Origin: Nitrospirota bacterium
Lineage (GTDB): Bacteria > Nitrospirota > Thermodesulfovibrionia > Thermodesulfovibrionales > UBA9159
Direction: 5' to 3'
Assembly: GCA_021790195.1 (NCBI GenBank)
Contig: JAJYIF010000010.1
Span: 1-64,000, forward strand
DNA length: 64,000 bases
Shown: in pieces, positions 7,952-17,173 of the stretch
Position numbering within the stretch: position 1 is the first letter of the stretch
Layout: each line of letters starts with the position of its first letter
The notes under the pieces: generated by a model
Seen by the model: only the letters and a program-made list of their open reading frames with translations
Told to the model about the DNA's origin: nothing
Databases searched by the model: none
Position numbers and translations under genes: made by a program

Positions 7952-8024
7952 TGCCGCATCAACCATCTCAATATTGCAACGGTCCTCCAATTGACAAGAT
8001 CGCCGGATTAGGCAATTATTTAGT

Positions 8025-9182
8025 ATGGAACCGGCCTTCGAAAAAGCTCCTATCGAAAAGATATCCGGATGCAATTTTACGGATGGAAACAGGGTGGAGC
8101 TTCTGTATAAGGGACGCGAATCTTTTGATGCGATCTTTGATCGCGTTAGGGAGGCAGAGAGCTTCGTATGCCTTCAGTTCTACATCTTCCGCAATGACGA
8201 GACCGGATCGGAGCTTGCCGGGATAATCAAGAAGAAGGCGAAAGAGGGGGTAAGGGTCTTTATCATATACGACCACTTCGGCTCTTTCGGGACCCCGCGC
8301 TCATTCTGGCGCGACCTCCGACACGCGGGCATAATAATCAGGGCGTCGAGGCCCTTTAAATGGACCTCCCCCCTCAATTATCCCCACAGGGACCACAGGA
8401 AGCTGATCATCATAGACGGAATCATGGCATTCACCGGGGGGCTGAACATTGCCAATGAGTATCGCGGTTTTCACTTGAGATCAAAAGGCGTATGGAGAGA
8501 CACCGGCATCATACTCGAAGGCCCAATCGTTTCTGAGCTCTACGCCGCCTTCAGACAAGCCTGGCGGACCTGGGGCGGAGAGCCGCTGCCTGGTTCCACC
8601 ACGGCGCTCCCCGGCAGACTGTCGCCGAAAAGCTCGTTGCCCGTGATGCCCATCTTCGCCTCGTCCGCAAAGGGGAGAAGAAAGATGCGCAAGCTGCTCT
8701 ACTACAGCATACATAATGCGCGCAAGAGCATCTTTCTTACAACCGCATATTTCACTCCGAGCAGGAGGATGATCGACTCCCTGGAAGAAGCTGTGAACAA
8801 GGGAGTAGATGTCCGACTGCTGCTGCCGGGAAGGAGTGACGTGCCTGTGGCCCAATATGCAGGGAGGGCCTTTTTTACGCGGCTTCTGAGAAGGGGAGTG
8901 AGGATATTCAACTACCAGGGCATCATGCTGCACGCCAAGAGCTATGTCTTCGACGGCTGCTGGAGCATCGTCGGCTCCGCAAACCTCGACTTCCAGTCGC
9001 TCAGGTGGAATGACGAAGGCAATGTGGGGATACTGGATGAGGAGTTCGCCGCGGAGATGAGCGGCGTGTTCGAGGAAGACCTTAAAAACTCCGAGGAGAT
9101 AAAGTTAGATGACTGGACACAAAGGTCTTCCCTTGAAAAAATCAAGGAACGTTTTTCGGTCATCTTCAGGAGAAGGCTTTAG
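8025..9182 (+). CDS. cls: cardiolipin synthase, phospholipase D family
   Basis: A 385-residue protein with two HKD motifs: HRKLIIIDG (124-132) and HAKSYVFDGCWSIVGSANLD (about 304-323). Each gives the His, Lys and Asp of the bipartite active site that joins two phosphatidyl groups. It lacks the N-terminal transmembrane pair of ClsA and so resembles the shorter ClsB-like enzymes. The ATG has no visible ribosome site; a TTGACA at 7991-7996 with an A/T-rich box just before the start suggests a very short leader. Confidence 0.9.
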   Translation: MEPAFEKAPIEKISGCNFTDGNRVELLYKGRESFDAIFDRVREAESFVCLQFYIFRNDETGSELAGIIKKKAKEGVRVFIIYDHFGSFGTPRSFWRDLRHAGIIIRASRPFKWTSPLNYPHRDHRKLIIIDGIMAFTGGLNIANEYRGFHLRSKGVWRDTGIILEGPIVSELYAAFRQAWRTWGGEPLPGSTTALPGRLSPKSSLPVMPIFASSAKGRRKMRKLLYYSIHNARKSIFLTTAYFTPSRRMIDSLEEAVNKGVDVRLLLPGRSDVPVAQYAGRAFFTRLLRRGVRIFNYQGIMLHAKSYVFDGCWSIVGSANLDFQSLRWNDEGNVGILDEEFAAEMSGVFEEDLKNSEEIKLDDWTQRSSLEKIKERFSVIFRRRL

Positions 9183-9265
9183 CAGCCGGCAAGCGGATAG
9201 TGAGCGTCCGGCTATAGACATTCCCGGCCACGGCAATGCATACTTGCGCTCTTTTCCCCCGGTTA

Positions 9266-9274
9266 TGCTATAGT
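9266..9274 (+). promoter_or_regulatory. possible extended -10 element before the sigma-factor gene
   Basis: TGCTATAGT at 9266-9274 matches an extended -10 (TGnTATAAT) except for one base. A weak TTGCGC lies 19 nt upstream. Transcription would start only about 4 nt before the ATG at 9285, which has no good ribosome site. Confidence 0.35.
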
Positions 9275-9284
9275 CAGAAAGCTT

Positions 9285-9989
9285 ATGGACCCGCAAGCGG
9301 ATACAAGCCGCAATATATCACTTGACGATATCGCCGAACATTATGGGAAGCTTGTCTCTTCCGTTTGCCGCAGAATGATAATGGACGAAGACCTCGCGCG
9401 GGACGCCGCGCAGCAGGTCTGGGTCGAACTCGTAAAAAGCTTCCCTTCCTTTCGCGGTGAATCAAAGATCTCCACATGGATTTATACGATCGCACGACGC
9501 GTCGCTGCGGACTACGCAGTCAACGAGAAGACTTATTCCATGCGTTTCGTCAGGGACTATTTCAAGACGGGAGACATCGATCCGCCGGACAACACCGACC
9601 TCGATAAAACGATATGGGTCAAACAGATGTGCGACAAATGCGTCACCGCCATGCTCCACTGCGTGGACAACGAGACCCGTCTGGCGCACATCTTCAGAGA
9701 CGTCGTGGAACTGGAATACGAAGAGATAGCCGGTATCCTAGATAAAGAGGAGGCTGCGGTCCGGCAGATGACATCGAGAAGCCGGAAGAGGATCAATTCA
9801 TTTCTCAGGGACAACTGCATCATCTATAACCCAAAGGCGTCTTGCCGCTGCAGAATAAGAAAGCATGTCCGGGAAGTAAATCTCGCCAAAGAATACGAGA
9901 AGGTCGACAAAATAATCAGCCGCGTCAGTTTCTACAAGAAGTCAGAACTTGTCCTCCCCCAAAGGGATTACTGGGAAAATCTCCTTTGA
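9285..9989 (+). CDS. ECF-like RNA polymerase sigma factor with a cysteine-bearing C-terminal extension
   Basis: A 234-residue protein. Region 2 is seen in EDLARDAAQQVWVELVKSFP and KISTWIYTIARRVAADYA (about 36-82). Region 4 is seen in ELEYEEIAGILDKEEAAVRQ (about 144-163) followed by a basic helix. After the usual end come about 60 more residues starting NPKASCRCRIRKHV, a CxC motif that might bind metal or sense redox. No anti-sigma gene adjoins it. A second Cys/His patch (KQMCDKCV, MLHCVD) lies between regions 2 and 4. Which genes it controls cannot be told from sequence. Confidence 0.85.
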   Translation: MDPQADTSRNISLDDIAEHYGKLVSSVCRRMIMDEDLARDAAQQVWVELVKSFPSFRGESKISTWIYTIARRVAADYAVNEKTYSMRFVRDYFKTGDIDPPDNTDLDKTIWVKQMCDKCVTAMLHCVDNETRLAHIFRDVVELEYEEIAGILDKEEAAVRQMTSRSRKRINSFLRDNCIIYNPKASCRCRIRKHVREVNLAKEYEKVDKIISRVSFYKKSELVLPQRDYWENLL

Positions 9990-10062
9990 GCTGTCACAAA
10001 TATCGCCCGGGACCCACTCATATGCCAAAAGGGCTTCAACCATATGAAAAGAGGAGGTTATT

Positions 10063-10509
10063 ATGTCAGCTCAAAGAACGCCTTTTTTGAACGTAGCCGC
10101 CGTCATCTGCGCATTTCTTCTCTATAGCTTGCAGCTCGTTTCCAATTCATATGCGGCCGACTTTGAAGTGATCGATACGGCGCGACTCCATTCGCTGGTA
10201 GTGGACAATGCGTATGAGCTTGAAGGCGGGCGTAAGAGACTGCTTGCGGTTATCGATGCAAGACCAAAAGCGGAATACGCTAAGGTCCATATCTTCAGTG
10301 CGATCAATATCCCGGAAAATGCTTTTGAGGCGCTCACAAATCTTCTTCCGAGAGATAAGGGCGCGCTCCTTGTGGTTTACTCTGATCAGTCTGGAACGAG
10401 CAGAAGATGGGCCGAGAAAGCAAGAGCCGCCGGATACACGAGCATCCTTATATATTCAGAAGGCTTAACGGCCTGGAAGGTGAAAGAATTGCCTGTCGCG
10501 CCGCTATGA
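10063..10509 (+). CDS. exported rhodanese-domain protein lacking the catalytic cysteine
   Basis: A 148-residue protein with an N-terminal signal (about 1-31, ending SYAA-D) and one rhodanese fold: VIDARPKAEYAKVHIFSAINIP, then VVYSDQSGTSRRWAEKARAAGY. The active-site loop normally begins with Cys (YCxxGxRS); here that position is Ser-Asp, so sulfur transfer is not expected. Such inactive copies usually bind or signal. The ATG has a fine ribosome site (AGAGGAGG). It follows the sigma-factor gene by 73 nt and could share its transcript. Confidence 0.82.
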   Translation: MSAQRTPFLNVAAVICAFLLYSLQLVSNSYAADFEVIDTARLHSLVVDNAYELEGGRKRLLAVIDARPKAEYAKVHIFSAINIPENAFEALTNLLPRDKGALLVVYSDQSGTSRRWAEKARAAGYTSILIYSEGLTAWKVKELPVAPL

Positions 10510-10530
10510 GAGACTGAGAGAAATTCTGCC

Positions 10531-10559
10531 GGGACACCAAGAAAGTCTTTCTGTGTCCC
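10531..10559 (+). terminator. hairpin after the rhodanese gene
   Basis: GGGACAC (10531-10537) pairs with GTGTCCC (10553-10559), and AGAAAG with CTTTCT inside. It is placed between the rhodanese stop and the lysS promoter, where a terminator is expected. The following bases are only mildly T-rich. Confidence 0.6.
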
Positions 10560-10571
10560 TGTGTCCGCTTC

Positions 10572-10601
10572 TTGACTTACCCGAAAATTAACCTTTATAC
10601 T
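10572..10601 (+). promoter_or_regulatory. sigma70-type promoter of lysS
   Basis: TTGACT (10572-10577), an 18-nt spacer and TATACT (10596-10601). The predicted transcription start is near 10608, only about 5 nt before the lysS ATG at 10613, and no ribosome site fits, so the message may be nearly leaderless. Confidence 0.7.
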
Positions 10602-10612
10602 TTTGTACTCTC

Positions 10613-12085
10613 ATGGAAGAACTCAATGAGCAGATAGAACAGCGCCTGAAGAAACTCGAAGAGTTGAAGAAGGCCGGAATAGAGCCCTTCGGCGGGCCTT
10701 TTGAGGCGACCCACAAGGCGGCGGAAATCCTGGCCCAATACGGCGAGACCCCAAAGGAGGAACTCGAGGCGAACGCCGTCAACTGCGTCATTGCCGGAAG
10801 GATTGTCGCGATGCGCGACTTTGGAAAAGCGGCCTTTGCGCATGTTCAGGACTCCTCCGGCAGGATCCAGGTCTATTTCAGAAAGGACGTCCTTGCAGAG
10901 AACTACTCGATCGTCAAGAAGCTCGACGTCGGTGATATTGTGGGTGTCGGAGGCAAGCTCTTCAGGACTAGGACGAACGAGCTCACCCTGGAGGTCGCGG
11001 ATTTCAAGCTTCTTACCAAATCACTCAGGCCTTTGCCTGAAAAATGGCACGGCCTGCGCGACATAGAGACACGGTATCGTCAGAGATACGTCGATCTGAT
11101 TGTCAATCCAGAGGTGCGGAGGTCCTTCGAAAAGAGGAGCGCCATCATTAAGGCCCTCCGGGATTTCCTCGAGTCCAAGGGATTCATCGAGGTCGAGACC
11201 CCCATGATGCACCAGATACCAGGCGGCGCGGCTGCAAGGCCTTTCATGACGCATCACAACGCCCTCGACATAGACCTATATCTCAGGATAGCCCCTGAGC
11301 TTTACCTCAAGAGGCTTCTGGTAGGGGGCTACGAACGCGTATACGAGCTGAACAAGAACTTCAGGAACGAAGGAATTTCCACAAAGCATAATCCCGAGTT
11401 CACCATGCTGGAGTTCTATATGGCATACAAGGACTATAACTACCTGATGTCTTTTACCGAAGAGCTCATCCCTTACATAGCCCGGAAGGCCATCGGCTCT
11501 TTAAAGGTCGCATTCGGAGACGTTGAAATAGACTTCACCCCGCCCTGGCCGAAAATACCGATACTCGACGCCCTCTCAAACAGCGGAGTCCCTTCGGACA
11601 TATTGGGAGACGCGGCGAAAGCGAAGGCTTGGGCCGGGTCGAACGGAATAGAGACCGAACCGGGCGCTTCTCTGGGAAAGATATTAGACGAGATTTTCAA
11701 AGAGAAGGTCGAGCCGGGATTGATACAGCCTACGTTCATCATAGATTATCCCGTTGAGCTTTCGCCTCTTGCAAAGAGAAAACATCAGAACCCGGCACTC
11801 GTTGAGAGGTTCGAGCTCTTCGTGATGGGCAGGGAGATCGCAAATGCATTCTCCGAGCTGAACGACCCCATGGACCAGAAGGAGAGGTTTCAAAGACAGG
11901 TCGAGGCAAAGGAAAAAGGAGATGAGGAGACCATGTGGATGGACGAGGACTTTATCCGGGCGCTCGAGTACGGGATGCCGCCTGCGGCCGGAGAAGGGAT
12001 CGGCATAGACAGGCTGATAATGCTGCTCACAGGCGCTTCTTCCATAAGGGACGTCATACTCTTTCCGCAGTTGAAGCCGGAATAA
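10613..12085 (+). CDS. lysS: lysyl-tRNA synthetase, class II
   Basis: A 490-residue class II synthetase that charges tRNA-Lys. The OB-fold anticodon-binding domain covers about 50-150 (VAGRI-type strand, AFAHVQDSSGRIQVYF). Motif 1 is near FLESKGFIEVETPMM, motif 2 is YELNKNFRNEGISTKHNPEFTM split over two blocks (about 244-265), and motif 3 is GEGIGIDRLIML near the C-terminus. The length fits the family. The TMP-like insert typical of class II LysRS is present. It sits alone between a terminator hairpin and a repeat tract. Confidence 0.98.
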   Translation: MEELNEQIEQRLKKLEELKKAGIEPFGGPFEATHKAAEILAQYGETPKEELEANAVNCVIAGRIVAMRDFGKAAFAHVQDSSGRIQVYFRKDVLAENYSIVKKLDVGDIVGVGGKLFRTRTNELTLEVADFKLLTKSLRPLPEKWHGLRDIETRYRQRYVDLIVNPEVRRSFEKRSAIIKALRDFLESKGFIEVETPMMHQIPGGAAARPFMTHHNALDIDLYLRIAPELYLKRLLVGGYERVYELNKNFRNEGISTKHNPEFTMLEFYMAYKDYNYLMSFTEELIPYIARKAIGSLKVAFGDVEIDFTPPWPKIPILDALSNSGVPSDILGDAAKAKAWAGSNGIETEPGASLGKILDEIFKEKVEPGLIQPTFIIDYPVELSPLAKRKHQNPALVERFELFVMGREIANAFSELNDPMDQKERFQRQVEAKEKGDEETMWMDEDFIRALEYGMPPAAGEGIGIDRLIMLLTGASSIRDVILFPQLKPE

Positions 12086-12089
12086 CAAT

Positions 12090-12178
12090 ATGGTGCAAGA
12101 TGCAGGATGCAAGATGCGAGATCTCATACACAAAATCATCGGATCATGTGCCGTGTATCGTGAATCATGTATCATGAA
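12090..12178. repeat. degenerate short-unit repeat tract
   Basis: Variants of GCAAGATGC / GCAGGATGC / GCGAGATC (12098-12125) are followed by variants of ATCATG / GTATCGTGAATCATGTATCATG (12140-12178). It fills the lysS-lolC gap and codes for nothing. Similar low-complexity tracts are seen at 30023-30050, 30281-30378, 50646-50718 and 52040-52085. Confidence 0.6.
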
Positions 12179-12193
12179 TCGATTTAATCTTCA

Positions 12194-13423
12194 ATGAACC
12201 TTCCCTACCAGCTTTTCATAGCCCTGCGCTACCTGAAGTCGAAGAAGAAGCATAAGGGCATATCCTTCAACGCTGCGATATCCATAGGCGGTGTCGCGCT
12301 CGGCGTGATGGCCCTCCTCGTCGTTCTTTCGGTCATGAGCGGTTTCCAGCTGGACCTTCAGAGAAAGATACTGGGAGTGAATGCACACATAGTCGTCCTC
12401 GACTACAAGGGCGGCATTGACAATTACGGGGAAGTGATAGACAAGATCAGGAGCGAAAGGGAAGTCGTATCTGCGGCCCCCTTTGTCCTCGGTCAGGTCA
12501 TGGTGTCCTTTGGAAACAAGGGTCAGGGAGTTTACCTGCGGGGCATCGATCCGTCGGGAGAGACGAAGACCACCGACATAGCGAAGTATATGAAGGAGGG
12601 GACCCTTGAAGCATTGAACACAAAAGACGGATTGCCGGGGATCATCATCGGCAGGGAGCTCGCGAACAGACTCGGCGTATTCCTGAATGACAAGATAAGC
12701 ATCCTTTCTCCCACGGGCGAAATAGGGCCTCTCGGAATGCTCCCGAGGGTGAAGTCCTTCAGGGTCGTCGGCATATTCGAGGTCGGCATGTTCGAGTATG
12801 ACTCGAATCTTGTGATGACGGGTCTGAAGCCCGCCGAGGAGTTCTTCGGACTCAATGATTCCGTCACGGGGATCGAGGTAAGGGTTTCGGACATATACAA
12901 GGCCGGCTCGGTCAGAGAGCACATCCAGAGTCTTCTCGGATATCCCTATCGCGTGCGGGACTGGATGCAGATGAACAAGAACCTCTTTTCAGCCCTCAAG
13001 CTCGAAAAGTTCGCCATGTTCATCATCCTGATATTGATCATCTTCGTCGCCTCCTTCAACATCGTCAGCACCCTCATCATGAACGTTATAGAAAAACAGA
13101 GGGAGATCGCCATCCTCAAGACAATGGGCTCGACCAATAAGGGGATAATGGCGATCTTCATGTTCCAGGGCTTTATAATAGGGCTCTTCGGGACCGTCAT
13201 CGGACTGACCGGCGGATATGTCCTCTCGTATATCCTGAACACGTACCAGATCATAAAGCTCCCTCCGGACATTTATTATCTGAGCCATCTCCCGGTGAAG
13301 ATGAATCTCTCGGACTTCGTCTCGGTGTCTCTGTCCGCCATCATCATCAGTTTTCTATCGACCATCTACCCGGCCTGGCAGGCCGCGAAACTGAACCCGG
13401 TCGAGCCCCTGAGATACGAGTGA
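12194..13423 (+). CDS. lolC: lipoprotein-releasing ABC transporter permease LolC/LolE
   Basis: A 409-residue inner-membrane protein of the MacB/FtsX-like class. The first helix lies at about 25-50 ([20 protein letters not shown]), then a large periplasmic domain (about 50-270), then three helices at about 275-300, 320-345 and 375-395. The N-terminal signature [12 protein letters not shown]...[14 protein letters not shown] is typical of LolC/E. It moves outer-membrane lipoproteins to LolA. The ATPase LolD is not in this window; the single gene probably serves both LolC and LolE roles. Its TGA overlaps the next start. Confidence 0.92.
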   Translation: MNLPYQLFIALRYLKSKKKHKGISFNAAISIGGVALGVMALLVVLSVMSGFQLDLQRKILGVNAHIVVLDYKGGIDNYGEVIDKIRSEREVVSAAPFVLGQVMVSFGNKGQGVYLRGIDPSGETKTTDIAKYMKEGTLEALNTKDGLPGIIIGRELANRLGVFLNDKISILSPTGEIGPLGMLPRVKSFRVVGIFEVGMFEYDSNLVMTGLKPAEEFFGLNDSVTGIEVRVSDIYKAGSVREHIQSLLGYPYRVRDWMQMNKNLFSALKLEKFAMFIILILIIFVASFNIVSTLIMNVIEKQREIAILKTMGSTNKGIMAIFMFQGFIIGLFGTVIGLTGGYVLSYILNTYQIIKLPPDIYYLSHLPVKMNLSDFVSVSLSAIIISFLSTIYPAWQAAKLNPVEPLRYE

Positions 13424-13749
13424 TGAAGAAGTGCCCTTATTGTGCTGAAGAGATCCAGGACGCCGCGATAAAGTGCAAGCACTGCGGCGAGTTCCTCGAT
13501 GCGTCCGCGCGTCCGCCACGCAAAGAGGAGAATGTCAGATGGTATTTCAAGAAGTCCTTCATTGTCTTTGCGCTCTGTTGCGTTGGACCTTTGGCGTTGC
13601 CGCTGATCTGGTGGCGTCCAGATACGTCTCGTGCCTGGAAGATCGCGCTTACAATTGTGATACTCGTCCTGAGCTGGATACTCTTCAAACTAACGCTCAA
13701 CTCCATCCATACAATAATAGATTATTACAAAATGCTTAATTCGATCTGA
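13423..13749 (+). CDS. zinc-ribbon membrane protein of unknown function
   Basis: A 108-residue protein. An N-terminal zinc ribbon ([19 protein letters not shown], two CxxC pairs) is followed by a basic linker and two hydrophobic segments (about 38-60 and 68-90). The ATG at 13423 overlaps the lolC stop (ATGA in phase +1), so the pair is translationally coupled; a GTG one codon earlier is an alternative. This ribbon is common in small bacterial membrane proteins and does not define a function. The link with lolC suggests an envelope role at most. Confidence 0.72.
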   Translation: MKKCPYCAEEIQDAAIKCKHCGEFLDASARPPRKEENVRWYFKKSFIVFALCCVGPLALPLIWWRPDTSRAWKIALTIVILVLSWILFKLTLNSIHTIIDYYKMLNSI

Positions 13750-13890
13750 CAAGCCCCTTTTCGCCTATCTCTATAATCTACTGGCCGCCGTAATATGCCA
13801 TTGATAGAGTAGGCAAACTGGGGACACTGAACCTGTCTAAAAACTCCGCCGATGACTTGTAGACTGACAGGTGAGCGCCTGTGACGGAGG

Positions 13891-15048
13891 CTAAAGCGAA
13901 TGTCTTTCCAGCGCAGCTAAAACAGCTTCTCTTATGTCTTTGTGCGAAGGCATGTCCACAAGATACTTCCCGTTGTCCATAACCGGAATGAGTATGTCCT
14001 CGAAAACCCCACCGCACTCGCAGACATGCTTCTCGCTGTCGTAAGGAATAATCTTCCTTCCACCGCACTGCGGACATCTCAGCACCCTCTTGGTCCCTGA
14101 CCATTTTCCGCGCTTGGCAACCGCCCTCCCCTCCACTTCCATAATGTCCATGGCATAGTCCACAACAGGGGCATTGCTGATCGACGTGCCGATGCCGTAA
14201 CCGTGCACAAGCGGATTTAGTCTTGGGACATCCTCTTCCTTAATGCCGCCGCTTACAAAGAACTTCACGTTCGAATGTCCCCTCATATCGAGCTCCCACC
14301 TGCACTCTTCGAGTATCCTGTAAAAGTCGCCCCTTCTCGACGACGGCGTATCGAATCTCACCGCAAAGAGCCTTTCCCCCATTGCCCCGGCCACATTCAG
14401 ACACTCAAATTTCTCATCAAGGAACGTATCGATAAGCGCGACCCTTTTTGCCCTGGGCTCCAGCACCTCGTCATAGGCCCTGATCGCCTCAACTGTGGAA
14501 CCCATGCAGATAATGAGGGCGTGGGGCATTGTACCCATAGGGTCTTCCCCGATCACCTCGCCGGATTTCACAACAGAGACCCCGTCACAGCCGCCGATAT
14601 AGGCGTTTCTCTCTATCATGGGCGCAAGGGCTGGATGCATCCTTCGCGCGCCGAAGCTTATCACCTGTCTGCCTTCTGCCAGTTTCTTGAAGCGGGCCGC
14701 CTTGGTCGCAACTCCGGAGGCCTGGCATATCAGTCCGAGGAGCGCAGTCTCGAATACACAGAAGTCCTGATATCTCCCTTCCACCTCCATCACGGACTCA
14801 AAAGGATAAAAGAATGTTCCCTCTTTGAAAGCCCTGACCTTTACAGGGAGGCTCCTCATCAGATACAGCGCCTCGTCGAGACCGGCGAATATCGCCCATG
14901 GCCATCCGTCGGGCAGGGCCTTCGCAATGAACTCGGCCTTGACGACCGGGTTGATGCCCTTTGCCTTCAAGATCCTGATGGTCCTGTCGAAATAGACATC
15001 TGTGATTTTGCCTTCAAGGATGTGGTCCGGTTCGGCAGTGTGAAACAT
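13891..15048 (-). CDS. pncB: nicotinate phosphoribosyltransferase with C-terminal zinc ribbon
   Basis: A 385-residue enzyme that makes nicotinate mononucleotide from nicotinate and PRPP in NAD salvage. It resembles the shorter archaeal-type NaPRTases: VFETALLGLICQASGVATKAAR, FGARRMHPALAPMIERNAYIGG, DPMGTMPHALI and HGYGIGTSISNAPVVDYAMDI, the last for PRPP phosphate. After about 310 a zinc ribbon (CPQCGG...CECGG) and a short tail follow. A nicotinamidase-like gene lies at 22487-23521. Upstream (15049-15085) is a short gap to the kinase operon on the same strand. Confidence 0.93.
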   Translation of the reverse strand: MFHTAEPDHILEGKITDVYFDRTIRILKAKGINPVVKAEFIAKALPDGWPWAIFAGLDEALYLMRSLPVKVRAFKEGTFFYPFESVMEVEGRYQDFCVFETALLGLICQASGVATKAARFKKLAEGRQVISFGARRMHPALAPMIERNAYIGGCDGVSVVKSGEVIGEDPMGTMPHALIICMGSTVEAIRAYDEVLEPRAKRVALIDTFLDEKFECLNVAGAMGERLFAVRFDTPSSRRGDFYRILEECRWELDMRGHSNVKFFVSGGIKEEDVPRLNPLVHGYGIGTSISNAPVVDYAMDIMEVEGRAVAKRGKWSGTKRVLRCPQCGGRKIIPYDSEKHVCECGGVFEDILIPVMDNGKYLVDMPSHKDIREAVLAALERHSL

Positions 15049-15085
15049 CTCCTTCTCCCTCTTCTTCCCGCCCAGTTCACTAAGA

Positions 15086-17173
15086 TCAGGCTTCTTCAGC
15101 TATTACCGAGCGGAGCGCTTCACTGATTTCCTTGATCGTGTATGGTTTCACCACAACACCCCTGAAACCGTACTCTCTGTGGTTTGCCATGATGGAGTCA
15201 TTGGAATATCCGCTTATAACAAGCGCCTTGACCTTCGGGTCCATTGCGATAAGTCTCTGCACCGTCTCTCTCCCGCCCATGCCGCCTGGAACAGTAAGGT
15301 CAAGCAGGACGGCATCAAACGGCGCACCGGAATTCATCGCCTTTTCGTAGCGCCTGACAGCCTCCTCGCCGTCTACGGCAAACTCGACGGAATAACCGAT
15401 CTTATTCAATACATTCCCCGCAACGACCCTCACCATCTCCTCATCGTCCATGACCAGGACCCTTCCCAGCCCGGCCATGGGCTTCTCCTCCTCTTTTTCT
15501 AAACCCGGCTCCGTTACGCACGCGGGAAGATATATATAGAAAGTGGTCCCGGCTCCTATATGCGACTCCACCGTAATAAAGCCGTTGTGGTTCTTTATAA
15601 TGGAGTAGGCGGTGGCCAGCCCGAGCCCGCTGCCACCCTCACCCGTCGTAAAATAAGGGTCGAATATCTTGCCGAGATGTTCCTCCGCAATGCCCGGACC
15701 TTCATCCCTGAAGACAATCTTTATATAGCTTCCGACGCTGAGCGGGAAAACATCTTCCTGCCTGACAGTCACATTCTCCGCACCCACATAGACCTTCCCG
15801 CCATTTGCTACCGCCTCACACGCATTCACAGTCAGGTTGTTCATGACCTGCCGTATCTGCCCCTCGTCGATTTCAGCGCGCCACAGGTCATCAGGAATAG
15901 AGATTTCGCAGGCCACAGACGAACCGACTATTGCATTGCCGACCGCGTCCCTGATCAGACGTCCGATATCGGACACCTTCTTGATCGGCGTGCCTCCAGT
16001 AGAGAAAGTCAGCAACTGCCTTGCCAGGTCCTTCGCCCCTATCGTGGCCTTTTCCGCCTCATAAAGCCGTTCGTCAATCTCCTCTCCCGGCTCCGAGTAC
16101 ATCCTGATCAGAGAGATGTTCCCGAGGATGACCGTCAACAGGTTATTGAAGTCGTGGGCAATGCCGCCGGCCAGAAGGCCGACCGATTCGAGTTTTCTCG
16201 CCTTCAGCAGTTCCTCTTCCATCTTCCTCTTCTCTGTGATGTCCCGGAAAATGCCCTGGTAGCCGACGATGCTACCGTCACGGGCCTTTCTGAGGGTGGA
16301 AGTAAGCAGACAATCGATAATTCTTCCATCCTTCCGGCAGAATCTCACTTCATAATCCCTCACAGATCCTTTTTGCTCGATCTCGTTTCTGAACCGCTCC
16401 CTGTCGGCCGGGTCTGCATACAATTGTGCGACCCCGAATCCCGCCATTTCCTCTCTCGTATAACCGAAAAGCTCCAGCGCGGCCTTGTTCATATCGACAA
16501 AACTTCCGTCTCTGCCGGTAATATAGATGGCGTCCCTCGATTCCTCGAAAAGAGACCGGTATCTCTCTTCGCTGTCTCTCAGCGCCTCCTCGGCCTGAAT
16601 CCGCTCTCCTATTTCTGCCTGGAGCCTTTTATTGGCGGCCACAAGCTCTGAAGTGCGCTCCTTCACCCGCAGCTCCAGTTCCCCCCTCGCCGCCCTCAGG
16701 TCCTCCTCAACCCGTCTTCTGGCGTCTATCTCCTTGAGCGCCTGATCACACACGCTCTTATAGTCATGAATGCGCCGGGTAAGGTCGCTGACATCCTGAA
16801 CGGCAAAGAGCGCGTAAAAATCCTCGCCCCCAAAAGCCCGGACCGGAGTGACCGTAACATGCTGCGAACGCAACTGTCCGTCCCGCAGCGCCGCCGGAAT
16901 CACACACCCGTGGAGCTGCGAAGAAAAAATCGTCGGGGGGCCTCCGTCGAAGATATCGCGCAAACGCATGGAGTATTTGGGGCTGTTCAGATGGGAGAAA
17001 TGAGCGTCGATCTTTGCGCCTACGATATTGCTCCTTGCTATCCCGGTCCAGTTCTCAAGGCACCTGTTCCAGAAGAGCACCACAAAGTCCCTGCGGACCA
17101 CGCATACCCCCACCGGGATATGGTCGAAGACCTCGAACTCCTTTTCTGCCCTTTCGATCTCGGTCACGCTCAC
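15086..17173 (-). CDS. hybrid sensor histidine kinase (PAS-PAS-HisKA-HATPase-receiver)
   Basis: A 695-residue protein without a transmembrane segment, so a cytoplasmic sensor. The order is PAS (about 12-130), a coiled coil (about 135-205), PAS (about 205-320), HisKA with the phospho-His in GGIAHDFNNLL (about 350), an HATPase with DEGPGIAEEH and GGSGLGLATAY (about 440-555), and a receiver with phospho-Asp in VLLDLTVPGG (about 575-690). The start is GTG, overlapping the cheC stop (GTGA). It forms an operon with CheC and a lone receiver and probably feeds a phosphorelay; its signal is not visible. Confidence 0.93.
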   Translation of the reverse strand: MSVTEIERAEKEFEVFDHIPVGVCVVRRDFVVLFWNRCLENWTGIARSNIVGAKIDAHFSHLNSPKYSMRLRDIFDGGPPTIFSSQLHGCVIPAALRDGQLRSQHVTVTPVRAFGGEDFYALFAVQDVSDLTRRIHDYKSVCDQALKEIDARRRVEEDLRAARGELELRVKERTSELVAANKRLQAEIGERIQAEEALRDSEERYRSLFEESRDAIYITGRDGSFVDMNKAALELFGYTREEMAGFGVAQLYADPADRERFRNEIEQKGSVRDYEVRFCRKDGRIIDCLLTSTLRKARDGSIVGYQGIFRDITEKRKMEEELLKARKLESVGLLAGGIAHDFNNLLTVILGNISLIRMYSEPGEEIDERLYEAEKATIGAKDLARQLLTFSTGGTPIKKVSDIGRLIRDAVGNAIVGSSVACEISIPDDLWRAEIDEGQIRQVMNNLTVNACEAVANGGKVYVGAENVTVRQEDVFPLSVGSYIKIVFRDEGPGIAEEHLGKIFDPYFTTGEGGSGLGLATAYSIIKNHNGFITVESHIGAGTTFYIYLPACVTEPGLEKEEEKPMAGLGRVLVMDDEEMVRVVAGNVLNKIGYSVEFAVDGEEAVRRYEKAMNSGAPFDAVLLDLTVPGGMGGRETVQRLIAMDPKVKALVISGYSNDSIMANHREYGFRGVVVKPYTIKEISEALRSVIAEEA

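Noticed and set aside
13750-13890. Possible small gene or terminator between the zinc-ribbon gene and pncB
   Set aside because: Only a weak 5-bp ACAGG/CCTGT pair was found and no coding frame with a ribosome site.
15560-16651. Plus-strand open frame of 363 codons
   Set aside because: It is antisense to the hybrid histidine kinase and has no recognisable motif.
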